This document shows, piece after piece, positions 26,249-34,896 of a stretch of DNA of 64,000 nucleotides (position 1 is the stretch's first letter; the number at the start of each line of letters is the position of its first letter). The notes under the pieces were generated by a model. That model made no database searches. It had not been told where the DNA came from and worked only from the letters and a program-made list of their open reading frames with translations. Origin of the DNA: Pseudarthrobacter sp. MM222 (GTDB taxonomy: Bacteria; Actinomycetota; Actinomycetes; Actinomycetales; Micrococcaceae); contig NZ_OX352321.1 in the NCBI RefSeq assembly GCF_947090775.1, positions 4,030,001 to 4,094,000 on the forward strand. The letters are read 5' to 3'. The translations under genes were made by a program, and so were the position numbers.

Positions 26249-26308
26249 GAAAAAGTCCTCTGGGAAGCGGGGGCGGGTTGCCTTAACGCTAGGCTCGACC
26301 GTACAGAT

Positions 26309-26360
26309 TGCGGAAGGTTATTGACCGCATAACTCGCATTACGGACCGCAATGATCCGCA
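26309..26360. promoter_or_regulatory. Candidate LysR operator with repeated CCGCA half-sites
   Basis: TGCGG (26309-26313) forms an inverted repeat with CCGCA (26325-26329), spaced by 11 nt, and two further CCGCA copies follow at 26346-26350 and 26356-26360. The block lies between the divergent MFS and LysR genes, where a LysR regulator would normally bind. No experimental support. Confidence 0.45.
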
Positions 26361-26385
26361 CACGACCACTGCCCCGGGAGGCCGC

Positions 26386-27240
26386 ATGTTTGACCCTGCC
26401 CAGCTCCGTTCCTTCCTGGCCGTGGCCGAAACCTTAAGCTTCACGAAGGCCGCAGAACGGCTGGGACTGGCCCAGCCGACCGTGAGCCAGCATGTCCGCA
26501 AGCTCGAGGCCGCGGCGAAGCGGGTCCTCGTGGCGCGGGACACCCGCGAGGTGAGCCTGACCGACAACGGTGACGCCATGGCCGGCTTCGCCCGCACCAT
26601 CCTCTCCGCCCACGACGCCGCCGCGCGTTACTTCTCCGGATCGGCCATGCGCGGCCGGTTGCGCTTCGGCACGGCGGACGACCTGGCGATCACCGGGCTG
26701 CCGAGGATCCTCAGGGAGTTCCGCCAGATCTACCCCCAGATCAATTTGGAACTGACGGTGGGGCAAAGCGACCAGCTCTACAAGCGGCTTAACGCGGGCC
26801 AACTGGACCTTGTCTTCGTCAAATGGGTGGCCGGAGCCAAGGACGGCACCGTGGTGCAGCAGGATTCCTTCGCCTGGGTGGGCCTGGAGCAGACCGCCCT
26901 TGACCCCGCCGACCCCGTGCCCCTGATCGCGTACCCGGCGCCGAGCCTGAGCCGTAAGCTTGCCATCGACGCGCTCGAGTCCGCCGGACGGACCTGGCGC
27001 ATCACCTGCACCACGCGCCAGATCAGCGGCGTGCTCGCCGCCGTCCGCGCCGGCATCGGGGTGGCCGTGATGCCGTCCTCGCTGGTCCCGGACGACCTGA
27101 CGATCATCACCCGGCGCTTCGACTTGCCGCCCGTTGGCGACGTCGACTTCACCCTCATCCGCAACCCGCTGGCTAATGCCGAGGTCATTGACGCCCTCAC
27201 CCAGGCCATCGCCGGGCGGACGCTCAAGCGTTCAGCCTGA
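26386..27240 (+). CDS. LysR-family transcriptional regulator
   Basis: A 284-residue regulator. Residues about 3-62 are the winged helix-turn-helix (LRSFLAVAETLSFTKAAERLGLAQPTVSQHVRKLEAAAKRVLVAR). Residues about 90-280 are a type 2 periplasmic-binding-protein effector domain (GRLRFGTADDLAITGLPRILREFRQIYP, LDLVFVKW, AVRAGIGVAVMPSSLVP). ATG 26386 follows a GGGAGG site at 5 nt; the frame is open 26 codons further but those residues precede the HTH and are atypical. The divergent MFS gene is the probable target. Confidence 0.9.
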   Translation: MFDPAQLRSFLAVAETLSFTKAAERLGLAQPTVSQHVRKLEAAAKRVLVARDTREVSLTDNGDAMAGFARTILSAHDAAARYFSGSAMRGRLRFGTADDLAITGLPRILREFRQIYPQINLELTVGQSDQLYKRLNAGQLDLVFVKWVAGAKDGTVVQQDSFAWVGLEQTALDPADPVPLIAYPAPSLSRKLAIDALESAGRTWRITCTTRQISGVLAAVRAGIGVAVMPSSLVPDDLTIITRRFDLPPVGDVDFTLIRNPLANAEVIDALTQAIAGRTLKRSA

Positions 27241-27464
27241 GCGCCGCCGTCCCGCCGGGCGCCGTCCACACCTGACTTCTGGGGATTTGCGCTGCAGCTA
27301 CTTGGAGGGTGTACTTACGCGGGCCATTGATCACCTGCAGTGGGTGGCCTATCCTAAGAACGTTGAAGGTCAAGAAGTGGCCCACAACAACGATTCGAAA
27401 ACGCACGCTCCCCGCGGCGATTGCCGTCCGGCAACCACCCCGGAGCGTTCGGGATAGGCCGACA

Positions 27465-27821
27465 ATGACGCCAGCCATAAATCACCCCCATGCGCCCGCA
27501 CCTTCGGATGTCGCTTTGAAGCCGATGCGTCCGCTGACGCCTGCAACGCACCGCGGCGCCGCCGCCCAGCATCCGAGCCGTGGCCGCCGCGACGCGCACG
27601 CGATCTCCCTGGCGGATGCCGACTACGCGAGTAGCCCTTACTGCGAACGCTGCGGTACCGACGAATTCATCTATCTGGAGACATTTGTGCCCGCCACGCA
27701 CCGTCGGGACGGATCCGTCAGCCGGCTCGGTGAGGTCACCTACTTCTGCTCCGGCTGCGACGACTTCTCCGCCCACGCGGTGCCCGCGTCTTGGGTTCCG
27801 CCCGGCTGGTACTTCGGCTGA
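27465..27821 (+). CDS. Small protein with paired CxxC motifs, function unknown
   Basis: A 118-residue protein. The first 60 residues are Pro/Ala/Arg-rich and probably disordered. The C-terminal part has YCERCGTDEF and YFCSGCDDF, about 38 residues apart, a likely zinc-ribbon-type metal site. The WVPPGWYFG end is aromatic. ATG 27465 is a guess; the frame is open back to 27309. It lies between the LysR gene and the strong terminator shared with putA. No operon partner. Confidence 0.55.
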   Translation: MTPAINHPHAPAPSDVALKPMRPLTPATHRGAAAQHPSRGRRDAHAISLADADYASSPYCERCGTDEFIYLETFVPATHRRDGSVSRLGEVTYFCSGCDDFSAHAVPASWVPPGWYFG

Positions 27822-27862
27822 CGCCGAGGCAAACCCGGGACTACGAGCCCGCCTAAAGACTT

Positions 27863-27901
27863 GAGCCGGGCGGCCACCATTGGAGGGTGGCCGCCCGGCT
27901 C
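27863..27901. terminator. Strong bidirectional terminator hairpin
   Basis: A perfect 16-bp stem, GAGCCGGGCGGCCACC / GGTGGCCGCCCGGCTC, with a 7-nt loop, followed by ATCTTGTT on the plus strand. It lies 42 bp past the CxxC gene and 23 bp past the putA stop, serving both convergent genes. Confidence 0.88.
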
Positions 27902-27923
27902 ATCTTGTTCTGCTGAGGCGTCC

Positions 27924-30900
27924 CTAGATCAGGCTGTCCGAGATGTGGTTGGGGGTGCCGAAGCGGTGCGCCGTGATGCTGATGGCCTGTTCGTGCAGGA
28001 ACGGCAGCAGCTCAACGCGGCCGGCCTCGGTGACCCGGTGGCCATAGATCGCCAGGTCCGGACGGCCGCCGGTGGCTTCGGCGAGGGCCTTCGCGTTCCC
28101 GCCGATAAGCCGGATCCGGCCGCCTGACAGCTGGCCCGCGTCCGCAAGACGGCCGGCGGCCGCCAGCCACTCGGCGTCGTTCTCCACCGTGACGTCGATG
28201 CCGAGACCGTGGAGAACCGTACGCAGCGGGACGGGGAGTTCGGCGGCACAGGACACCGTCAGTGCGGAGCCCGCCTGCACGCCGGCGGCAACGGTCCGGA
28301 CCAGGTGGCCCAGCGGTTCACCTTCGGCGAGCCGCACCGTGACCGGCAAGGCGCGGTACCGGAAGATGTTCCGCTCCGCGCTCAGTCCGGAAACGTCCTT
28401 GGCGGTACCGAACTCCTCGGCCCAGGCCTTTGCGTCGGAGGCCAGCGCACGCTGCAGCGTCTGCAGTTGCTCGGCAGCCAGGAAGGACTTGGCGGCGTTT
28501 TCGATCCGTCGGACCCCGGCGTGCGCCGGAGTTGCACCGGCGGTGCTTGCCTTGCTGGTCCATTCGCCGAGTCCGACGAGGTAGTTCGGGCCGCCGGCCT
28601 TGGTGCCGGCGCCGACGGCGGATTTCTTCCAGCCGCCGAAAGGCTGGCGCTGCACGATGGCGCCGGTGATGCCGCGGTTGACGTAGAGGTTGCCGGCCTG
28701 GACGCTGTCCAGCCAGATGCCGAGTTCATCCGTGTTCAGCGAGTGCAGGCCGGAGGTGAGGCCGTAGTCGATCTGGTTCTGGATGGCGATGGCTTCTTCC
28801 AAAGTGTCCGCGGTCATCACGCCTAGCACCGGCCCGAAGAACTCGGTGAGGTGGAAGTAGGATCCACGCCGGACGCCGTAACGGACGCCGGGGCTCCAGA
28901 GCTTGCCGGATTCATCGAGCTTCCTCGGCTCGACGGCCCAGCTCTCGCCTTCTCCGAGCGTGGTGAGCGCGTCCAGGAGCTTGCCGTTCGCGGGTTCGAT
29001 AATGGGACCCATCTGGCTGGCGGGATCCTCGGGGTAGCCGACCTTCAGGGACGTGACGGCGTCGATGAGCTGGTTGTGGAAGCGCTTGGACTTGGCCACG
29101 GAGCCGACGAGGATCACCAGCGAGGCAGCGGAGCACTTCTGCCCTGCATGGCCGAACGCGGAGTAGGCGACGTCTTTGGCCGCGAGGTCAAGGTCGGCGC
29201 TGGGCGTGACGATGATGGCATTCTTGCCGCTGGTCTCGGCCAGGAGGGGAAGGTCCTTGCGGAAGGACCGGAACAGCTCGGCTGTCTCGTAGCCGCCGGT
29301 CAGGATGACACGGTCCACTGCGGGGTGCGAGATCAGCTGCCGGCCGAGTTCACGCTCGCCCAGCTGGACCATGGTGAGCACCTCGCGGGGCACGCCGGCT
29401 TCCCAGAGGGCTTCGATCATCACGGCGCCGCTGCGGCGGGCCTGCTTGGCGGGCTTGATGACGACGGCGGATCCGGCGGCGAGCGCTGCGAGCGTGGAGC
29501 CGGCCGGGATGGCTACCGGGAAGTTCCACGGCGGGGTTACGACGGTGAGCTTCGCCGGGACGAAGGTGGCGCCGTCGACGTCGTCGAGCCTGCGGGCGGA
29601 CTCGGCGTAGTAGTGCGCGAAGTCCACGGCTTCGCTGACTTCGGGGTCGCCCTGGTCAATGGTTTTGCCGGTCTCGCTGGCCATGACCTCGAGCAGGTCG
29701 GCGCGGCGTGATTCCAGCACGTCGCCGGCGCGGTGCAGGATTTCGGCGCGCTCGGCGCCGGAGAGGGCGCCCCAGGCCTTGCCCTTCTCGATGGCGGTGT
29801 CGATGACCTGGTTCAGCGTCGCCTCGTCATTGATCGTGGCGGCTTCCACGGCGGCGTTGCCGAGTGTGGATGTTGGAACGCGGCCGAGGATCGCACGGCC
29901 CCAGTTCCGGTTGGCCGGCAGCGCGGGGTCGGTGTCCGGGGTGTTCTCAAAGGCGTCGTGCGGCATCGGCGCGGCCGGGAGGCTGCGGTTCTGCTGGCGG
30001 TTGGGCGGCGGGACCGCGTCGTCGAGCTTGGCGAGGGAGGCGAGGAAGCGCTGCTTCTCGCGTTCGAAGAGTATTTCGTTTTCGCTGAGTTCGAAGACGG
30101 CGGACATGAAGTTGTCCTGGCTGGCGCCTTCCTCGAGGCGGCGGATCAGGTAGGCGATCGCGACGTCGAACTCGGCGGGGTGGACCACGGGTGTGTAGAG
30201 CAGCAGCGAGCCGACGTCCTTCTTGACGGCTTCGGCCTGGCCCTGGGCCATGCCCAGCAGCATCTCGAATTCGATGCCGGATTCCACGCCGCGCTGTTTG
30301 GCCAGCAGCCAGGCGAAGGCGATGTCGAAGAGGTTGTGGCCGGCGACGCCGATCCGGATGTTGCGGATCCGGTCCGGGTGCAGCGAGTAGTTGAGAACGC
30401 GCTTGTAATTGGTGTCCGAGTCCTGCTTGGTGCCGCAGGTGGCGAGCGGCCAGTCATGCAGGGAGGATTCGACCTGCTCCATCGGCAGGTTGGCGCCCTT
30501 GACGACGCGGACCTTGATGGCCGATCCGCCCGTGGCGCGGCGGACGGCGGCCCACTCCTGCAGCCGGATCATGGCGGCCAGTGCGTCCGGGAGGTACGCC
30601 TGCAGCACGATGCCGGCCTCGAGGTCCTTAAATTCCGGCTTGTCCAGGATCCGGGTGAAGACCGCAATGGTCAGGTCCAGGTCCTTGTACTCCTCCATGT
30701 CCAGGTTGATGAACTTGGCTTTCTGCCCGCCGGCGGCAAAGGAGGCGGCGCGGGTGAAGAGCGGGGTGAGCTTCTCGACGACGTGCTCCACGGCCTCGTC
30801 GAACGCCCAGGCGGAGTGCGGAGCCACGGTTGAAGAGACCTTGATCGAGACGTAGTCGACGTCTGGGCGGGACAGCAGCGTGTGGGTGCCCTCGAGCCGG

Positions 30901-31442
30901 CGGGAGGCCTCGTGCTCGCCGAGGACCGCCTCGCCGAGGAGGTTGACGTTGAGCTTGATGCCGTCCTTGCGGATCTTGGCGATGGCCGGGCCCAGCTTGG
31001 CGTCGGTGGCGTCGACGATCAGGTGGCCGACCATTTCGCGGAGCACGCGGCGGGCGACCGGGATGACCACCTGCGGCAGGACCGGGGCCATGGTGCCGCC
31101 GAGGCGGACGGCGCTGCGCATGTACCAGGGCAGGAAGGCCGGGACTTTGGGGGCCAGTGCGGCGAGGTTGCGGGCGGCGACCTGCAGGTCTTCGGGGCGG
31201 ACAACGCCGTCGACGAACCCGACCGTGAAGTCGAGGCCGTTTGGATCCTTCAGGACGCCTGCGAGCTGCTCGGCAGAGGCATCAACGGGGACCTGCGCGG
31301 CTTCGGTGAGCCAGCGCCGGACCAGCGCGATGCTGTCCTCCGCGAGGGCGGCGGCCTCCAGCACCGGGGAGCCTTCCGAAACGGCGGCGTGCTCGGCGGC
31401 GGTGCCGGTGTTCGCGCGGGACTCCGTTGAGATGTTGGTCAT
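27924..31442 (-). CDS. putA: Bifunctional proline dehydrogenase / L-glutamate-gamma-semialdehyde dehydrogenase
   Basis: A 1172-residue enzyme that oxidises proline to glutamate. Residues about 120-450 are the FAD-dependent proline dehydrogenase barrel (YVSIKVSST, KFINLDMEEYKDLDLT, GIEFEMLLGMAQG, IAYLIRRLEEGASQDNFM). Residues about 520-990 are the aldehyde dehydrogenase: TPWNFPVAIPAG, catalytic Glu in LAETSGKNAI, catalytic Cys in AGQKCSAASLV. Residues about 1000-1172 are an extra C-terminal domain of longer PutA forms. No N-terminal ribbon-helix-helix is present, so it does not act as its own repressor. The start ATG 31442 (MTNISTES) is favoured over an in-frame ATG at 31508 because GAGAAG lies upstream and the longer form would overlap the operator-like site. 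Likely regulated together with the adjacent permease. Confidence 0.96.
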   Translation of the reverse strand: MTNISTESRANTGTAAEHAAVSEGSPVLEAAALAEDSIALVRRWLTEAAQVPVDASAEQLAGVLKDPNGLDFTVGFVDGVVRPEDLQVAARNLAALAPKVPAFLPWYMRSAVRLGGTMAPVLPQVVIPVARRVLREMVGHLIVDATDAKLGPAIAKIRKDGIKLNVNLLGEAVLGEHEASRRLEGTHTLLSRPDVDYVSIKVSSTVAPHSAWAFDEAVEHVVEKLTPLFTRAASFAAGGQKAKFINLDMEEYKDLDLTIAVFTRILDKPEFKDLEAGIVLQAYLPDALAAMIRLQEWAAVRRATGGSAIKVRVVKGANLPMEQVESSLHDWPLATCGTKQDSDTNYKRVLNYSLHPDRIRNIRIGVAGHNLFDIAFAWLLAKQRGVESGIEFEMLLGMAQGQAEAVKKDVGSLLLYTPVVHPAEFDVAIAYLIRRLEEGASQDNFMSAVFELSENEILFEREKQRFLASLAKLDDAVPPPNRQQNRSLPAAPMPHDAFENTPDTDPALPANRNWGRAILGRVPTSTLGNAAVEAATINDEATLNQVIDTAIEKGKAWGALSGAERAEILHRAGDVLESRRADLLEVMASETGKTIDQGDPEVSEAVDFAHYYAESARRLDDVDGATFVPAKLTVVTPPWNFPVAIPAGSTLAALAAGSAVVIKPAKQARRSGAVMIEALWEAGVPREVLTMVQLGERELGRQLISHPAVDRVILTGGYETAELFRSFRKDLPLLAETSGKNAIIVTPSADLDLAAKDVAYSAFGHAGQKCSAASLVILVGSVAKSKRFHNQLIDAVTSLKVGYPEDPASQMGPIIEPANGKLLDALTTLGEGESWAVEPRKLDESGKLWSPGVRYGVRRGSYFHLTEFFGPVLGVMTADTLEEAIAIQNQIDYGLTSGLHSLNTDELGIWLDSVQAGNLYVNRGITGAIVQRQPFGGWKKSAVGAGTKAGGPNYLVGLGEWTSKASTAGATPAHAGVRRIENAAKSFLAAEQLQTLQRALASDAKAWAEEFGTAKDVSGLSAERNIFRYRALPVTVRLAEGEPLGHLVRTVAAGVQAGSALTVSCAAELPVPLRTVLHGLGIDVTVENDAEWLAAAGRLADAGQLSGGRIRLIGGNAKALAEATGGRPDLAIYGHRVTEAGRVELLPFLHEQAISITAHRFGTPNHISDSLI

Positions 31443-31505
31443 GGCGGCTTCTCGTTCTTTCTCGAAATGGGGACCGTTCTTAGAATCAGTATGCGACCGG
31501 ATTTT

Positions 31506-31549
31506 CATAAGATAAAGCGATGTTTCCTGAGCAATACAGATTAGAAAAT
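31506..31549 (-). promoter_or_regulatory. AT-rich operator-like site upstream of putA
   Basis: A 44-nt stretch that matches the site at 33305-33348 at 31 positions by my hand count without gaps; the shared blocks are AGATAAAG, CCT, CAATA and ATTAGAA. Both copies are oriented the same way, 64 and 84 nt upstream of putA and the permease. It is a probable common regulator-binding site, most simply for the LysR protein at 33359. Confidence 0.6.
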
Positions 31550-31637
31550 GAGAACCTTTCAGCAGCCGTCCGAGCGGTCAGAAAATCCCCGGAATGTGGC
31601 GGTTAAACAGATCTCGGCAGGCCCAACCCCCACCCAG

Positions 31638-31714
31638 CCGGTTGCCCTATCACTTACGGTGCCCGAAAGCCCCCAAGAGCCCGGAATAAGGACCCTGAGT
31701 GATAGCGCAACCGG
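31638..31714. repeat. Long interrupted inverted repeat downstream of the permease
   Basis: A 17-nt arm at 31638-31654 (CCGGTTGCCCTATCACT) is repeated inverted at 31698-31714 with a single mismatch; the gap is 43 nt and itself GC-rich. It lies 44 bp past the permease stop codon, so it could fold in that mRNA as a terminator or stabiliser. It is part of the 315-bp putA-permease gap, whose other recognisable content is the operator-like site. Confidence 0.7.
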
Positions 31715-31757
31715 GAGAGGGAGGCGTTGAGCCTGCCGGACCCTGGTGCGGGGATGG

Positions 31758-33221
31758 TCAGCCGACGGGCCGGTGCATCTCCACGGCCTCCTCGTGCCGG
31801 GGGCTGCTCGGGTTCATCAGCGAGTGCTTGCGGCCGTATCCGAAGTAGATCACGAGGCCGATGACAAGCCAGATGATGAAGCGCAGCCAGGTCTCCCAGT
31901 GCAGCTGGAACATCAGGAAGGCCGAGGACAGGACACCGAAGGCAGGCACCAGCGGCATCAGGGGCAAGCGGAAGGTCCGCGGCGCATCGGGCTTCTTGTA
32001 ACGGAAGACGATCACCGCCAAGCAGACGACCACGAATGCGGCCAGGATGCCGATGTTGGTCAGGTCGGCCACGGCCTTGATCGGGAACACGCCGGCCAGC
32101 AGCGCGGACGCGATGCCAGCGATCCACGTAACCCGCTGCGGCGTACCGTGACGGTCCGTCTTGGAGAACCATCCCGGGAGCAGGCCGTCGCGGCTCATGG
32201 AAAACCAGACGCGGGTGACGCCGAGGAGGAAGGTCAGCATCACGGTGAGGATGGAGAGCACGGCGAACACGGAGATGATCGTGGCGATGACGGGCAGGCC
32301 CACGCCGGTGAAGGCGGAGGCGAACCCGGCCGTGGGGTCGATGTCCCGATAGTTCTGCATGCCGGTGAGCACCAGGGTGGCGGCCACATACAAGAGCATG
32401 GCGATGACCAGGGAGAGGAGGATGGCCTTGGGCATGTGCTTCTTGCCATCGGTCGCTTCCTCGGCCGCTGTACTCATGGCGTCATAGCCGAACACTGCGA
32501 AGAACACCGTAGCGGCGCCCGCGAAGACCGGGCCGATGCCGCTGGGCATGAACGGGTTGTAGTTGTCGGCGTTGATGTAGAAAATGCCGAGGCCGATGAT
32601 GAACAGGATCAGGACGACCTTGATGGCCACGGCCACCAGCTCGAAGCGGCCAAAGGTCTTGGTGCCGCGGGAGAGGATCCAGGTCACGATCAGGCAGACG
32701 ACAATAGCCGGAATATTGACGATGCCGCCCCGGCCCTCGTCCGCCGTCGATGCCATCCAAAGCGGCATATCGACCCCGATGCCGGAGAGGAACGCACCGA
32801 AGTAACCGGAGATGCCGATCGCCACCACGGCGACGATGGCGATGTATTCCAGCAGCAGGTCCCAGCCGATGAACCAGCCAATTACCTCGCCGAGGGCCAC
32901 ATATCCGTAGGTGTAGGCCGACCCCGCACGCGGGATCATGCCGGCAAATTCCGCATAGGACAAAGCGGCCGCCGCGGAAGCCAGTCCTGCAATCAAAAAG
33001 GAAAACAGCACCGCGGGACCGACGCCCGGTTCCGTCTCGCTGCCGTGGGCCACGAGGCCTGCGAGGGAGAAGATGCCGACGCCGATAATGCCGCCGACGC
33101 CGATCGCTGTCAGTTGCCAGAGGCCAAGGCTCTTGAACAGACCGCTATGTTTGTTTTCTACCTCGATGTCATCAATCGGCTTTTTCCGCATGATGGACTT
33201 GGTCAAATCTTGTGCACTCAT
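31758..33221 (-). CDS. Amino-acid permease, APC superfamily (cationic amino-acid transporter-like)
   Basis: A 487-residue transporter with 12-14 membrane helices. It opens with a soluble segment (SAQDLTKSIMRKKPIDDIEVENKHSGLFKSLGLWQL), then the APC substrate-binding loop TAIGVGGIIGVGIFSLAG, FLIAGLASAAAALSYAEFAGMIPRAGSAYTYGYVALGE, and DAMSTAAEEATDGKKHMPKAI. The group resembles CAT/YfnA permeases. AGGAG lies 6 nt before ATG 33221; an in-frame ATG at 33254 has no such signal. Position between putA and a LysR regulator, with shared upstream sites, suggests uptake of proline or another amino acid feeding PutA; this is inference. Confidence 0.92.
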   Translation of the reverse strand: MSAQDLTKSIMRKKPIDDIEVENKHSGLFKSLGLWQLTAIGVGGIIGVGIFSLAGLVAHGSETEPGVGPAVLFSFLIAGLASAAAALSYAEFAGMIPRAGSAYTYGYVALGEVIGWFIGWDLLLEYIAIVAVVAIGISGYFGAFLSGIGVDMPLWMASTADEGRGGIVNIPAIVVCLIVTWILSRGTKTFGRFELVAVAIKVVLILFIIGLGIFYINADNYNPFMPSGIGPVFAGAATVFFAVFGYDAMSTAAEEATDGKKHMPKAILLSLVIAMLLYVAATLVLTGMQNYRDIDPTAGFASAFTGVGLPVIATIISVFAVLSILTVMLTFLLGVTRVWFSMSRDGLLPGWFSKTDRHGTPQRVTWIAGIASALLAGVFPIKAVADLTNIGILAAFVVVCLAVIVFRYKKPDAPRTFRLPLMPLVPAFGVLSSAFLMFQLHWETWLRFIIWLVIGLVIYFGYGRKHSLMNPSSPRHEEAVEMHRPVG

Positions 33222-33304
33222 CAGGGTCTCCTGCTCAGCTATGTTGCCCATCAATCCACCCTGTGATGGGGGTTACTCAAGACAACAGTATGCAAGCCCA
33301 ATTG

Positions 33305-33350
33305 CATTAGATAAAGTGAATTCTCCTAATCAATAACCATTAGAATTCAC
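33305..33350. promoter_or_regulatory. Operator-like site between permease and LysR regulator
   Basis: Second copy of the AT-rich element upstream of putA. Here it also contains a perfect 9-bp inverted repeat, GTGAATTCT (33316-33324) and AGAATTCAC (33342-33350), with CTAAT/ATTAG half-sites inside. It ends 8 nt before the regulator start codon, so binding could regulate both divergent genes. Confidence 0.65.
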
Positions 33351-33358
33351 AAAGGACC

Positions 33359-34285
33359 ATGATGCTCGACGTCCGCCGGTTGCGCCTGTTGCGCGAACTG
33401 AAAATCCGCGGCACGCTGGCCGAAGTCGCCGAGGCGCTCCAGTACAGCCCGTCGTCGGTCTCGCAGCAACTGGCGCTGCTGGAAAAGGAGGCCGGTGTTG
33501 AGCTTCTGCGGAAGACCGGGCGCCGCGTCCAGCTCACGCCCCAGGCCGAAGTTCTAGTGGCGCACACGGCCCAGTTGCTGGAGACACTGGAGCAAGCGGA
33601 GGCGGACCTTGCGGCGTCGCTCACCACGGTGACCGGGACCGTGCGCATCGCCGTCTTCCAGTCGGCGGCCCTGGCCCTCATGCCCGACGCGCTGACCCGG
33701 ATGTCGTCCAGCTACCCGGAGGTCCGGATCGAAATGACGCAGCGCGAACCCGAAACCGCCCTCCACGAGACCTGGGCGCGGGACTTCGACCTGGTCATCG
33801 CCGAGCAGTATCCCGGCCACGCGGCCCCGCGGTACGCCGAACTGGACCGCATCCGGCTGACGGGCGACGCAATCAGGCTCGCCGTTCCGCCCCGGTCGCC
33901 CGACCGGCCGGACATTACATCCCTCGCCGACACGGCGGAACTGGCTTGGGTCATGGAGCCGCGAGGAGCGGCGTCGCGCCACTGGGCCGAACAGGCGTGC
34001 CGCAGCGCGGGCTTCGAACCCGACGTCCGCTTCGAAACTGCGGACCTGCAGGCGCAGATCCGGCTGATCGAATCAGGCAATGCGGTAGCCCTGATGCCTG
34101 ATCTGGTCTGGACGGGCCGGGGAACGACGGCCCAGCTGATCCCCCTGCCTGGTGATCCGCACCGCACCGTCTTCACCTCGGTGCGTCGCTCGAGCGCCAA
34201 ACGGCCCGCCATTTTGGCAGCGCGGGAAATCCTGGCCGAGACTGCCGCCTCCATCTCCCCCGCCACCGTGTCCGCACCGGAATGA
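33359..34285 (+). CDS. LysR-family transcriptional regulator (probable putA/permease regulator)
   Basis: A 308-residue regulator (first of two adjacent ATG codons chosen; the second is at 33362). Residues about 3-62 are the helix-turn-helix: VRRLRLLRELKIRGTLAEVAEALQYSPSSVSQQLALLEKEAG. Residues about 90-295 are the ligand-binding domain (GTVRIAVFQSAALALMPDALTRMSSSYPEVRIEMTQREPE, DLVIAEQYPG, RLIESGNAVALMPDLVW). Divergent from the permease with a shared operator-like site, and the same site precedes putA. The effector is not known; proline is the obvious candidate. Confidence 0.9.
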   Translation: MMLDVRRLRLLRELKIRGTLAEVAEALQYSPSSVSQQLALLEKEAGVELLRKTGRRVQLTPQAEVLVAHTAQLLETLEQAEADLAASLTTVTGTVRIAVFQSAALALMPDALTRMSSSYPEVRIEMTQREPETALHETWARDFDLVIAEQYPGHAAPRYAELDRIRLTGDAIRLAVPPRSPDRPDITSLADTAELAWVMEPRGAASRHWAEQACRSAGFEPDVRFETADLQAQIRLIESGNAVALMPDLVWTGRGTTAQLIPLPGDPHRTVFTSVRRSSAKRPAILAAREILAETAASISPATVSAPE

Positions 34286-34329
34286 GCTGCCGTGTTCCCT
34301 GGCTCACAGCGCGGCGCACCCGCCGGCGC

Positions 34330-34335
34330 TAGACT
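34330..34335 (+). promoter_or_regulatory. -10 element TAGACT before panD
   Basis: TAGACT ends 9 nt before ATG 34345, giving a leaderless or near-leaderless transcript. No ribosome-binding site is present in the gap. Confidence 0.4.
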
Positions 34336-34344
34336 GGTTCCGTT

Positions 34345-34776
34345 ATGAATCGCACAATATTCAAGTCCAAAATCCACCGCGCCACGGTCACGCACGCCGA
34401 CCTCCACTACGTCGGTTCCGTCACCGTGGACCTGGATCTACTGGAGGCCGCCGACATCCTGCCCGGTGAGCTCGTAGCAATCGTCGACGTCACCAACGGC
34501 GCGCGGCTGGAGACCTACACCATCGCCGGCGAGCGCGGTTCCGGCGTGATCGGAATCAACGGCGCGGCCGCGCACCTGATGCACGAGAACGACGTCGTGA
34601 TCCTCATCACCTATGCCCAGATGACCACGGAGGAGGCGAAGGCGTACACGCCGCGCGTGGTCCATGTGGATAAAGACAACAAGATTGTGCAGATCGGCAG
34701 TGACCCCGCGGAAGATGGCCACACGCCGGGGCTGATGCGGCCGCCGCACGCCTTGAACAACGCCACCCTGAACTGA
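34345..34776 (+). CDS. panD: Aspartate 1-decarboxylase
   Basis: A 143-residue pyruvoyl enzyme that makes beta-alanine from aspartate for pantothenate and CoA. The self-cleavage site Gly24-Ser25 is intact (HYVGSVTVD), with Lys9 (KSKIHRATV), Tyr22, Arg54 region (GARLETYTI) and the family block [27 protein letters not shown]. The C-terminal extension ([17 protein letters not shown]) is longer than in E. coli, as in other actinobacteria. No panB or panC neighbour is present. Confidence 0.96.
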   Translation: MNRTIFKSKIHRATVTHADLHYVGSVTVDLDLLEAADILPGELVAIVDVTNGARLETYTIAGERGSGVIGINGAAAHLMHENDVVILITYAQMTTEEAKAYTPRVVHVDKDNKIVQIGSDPAEDGHTPGLMRPPHALNNATLN

Positions 34777-34896
34777 CGCCACCCCCGGGCAGACTGGCCC
34801 GGTTTCGGCGTAACAGGCGCCCAGAGTAAATAAAGCTGATTATTCTGGGAGGGTGATCCCCACCCATCCCCAGCCCCGAACACGCCGGGCCGCCGC

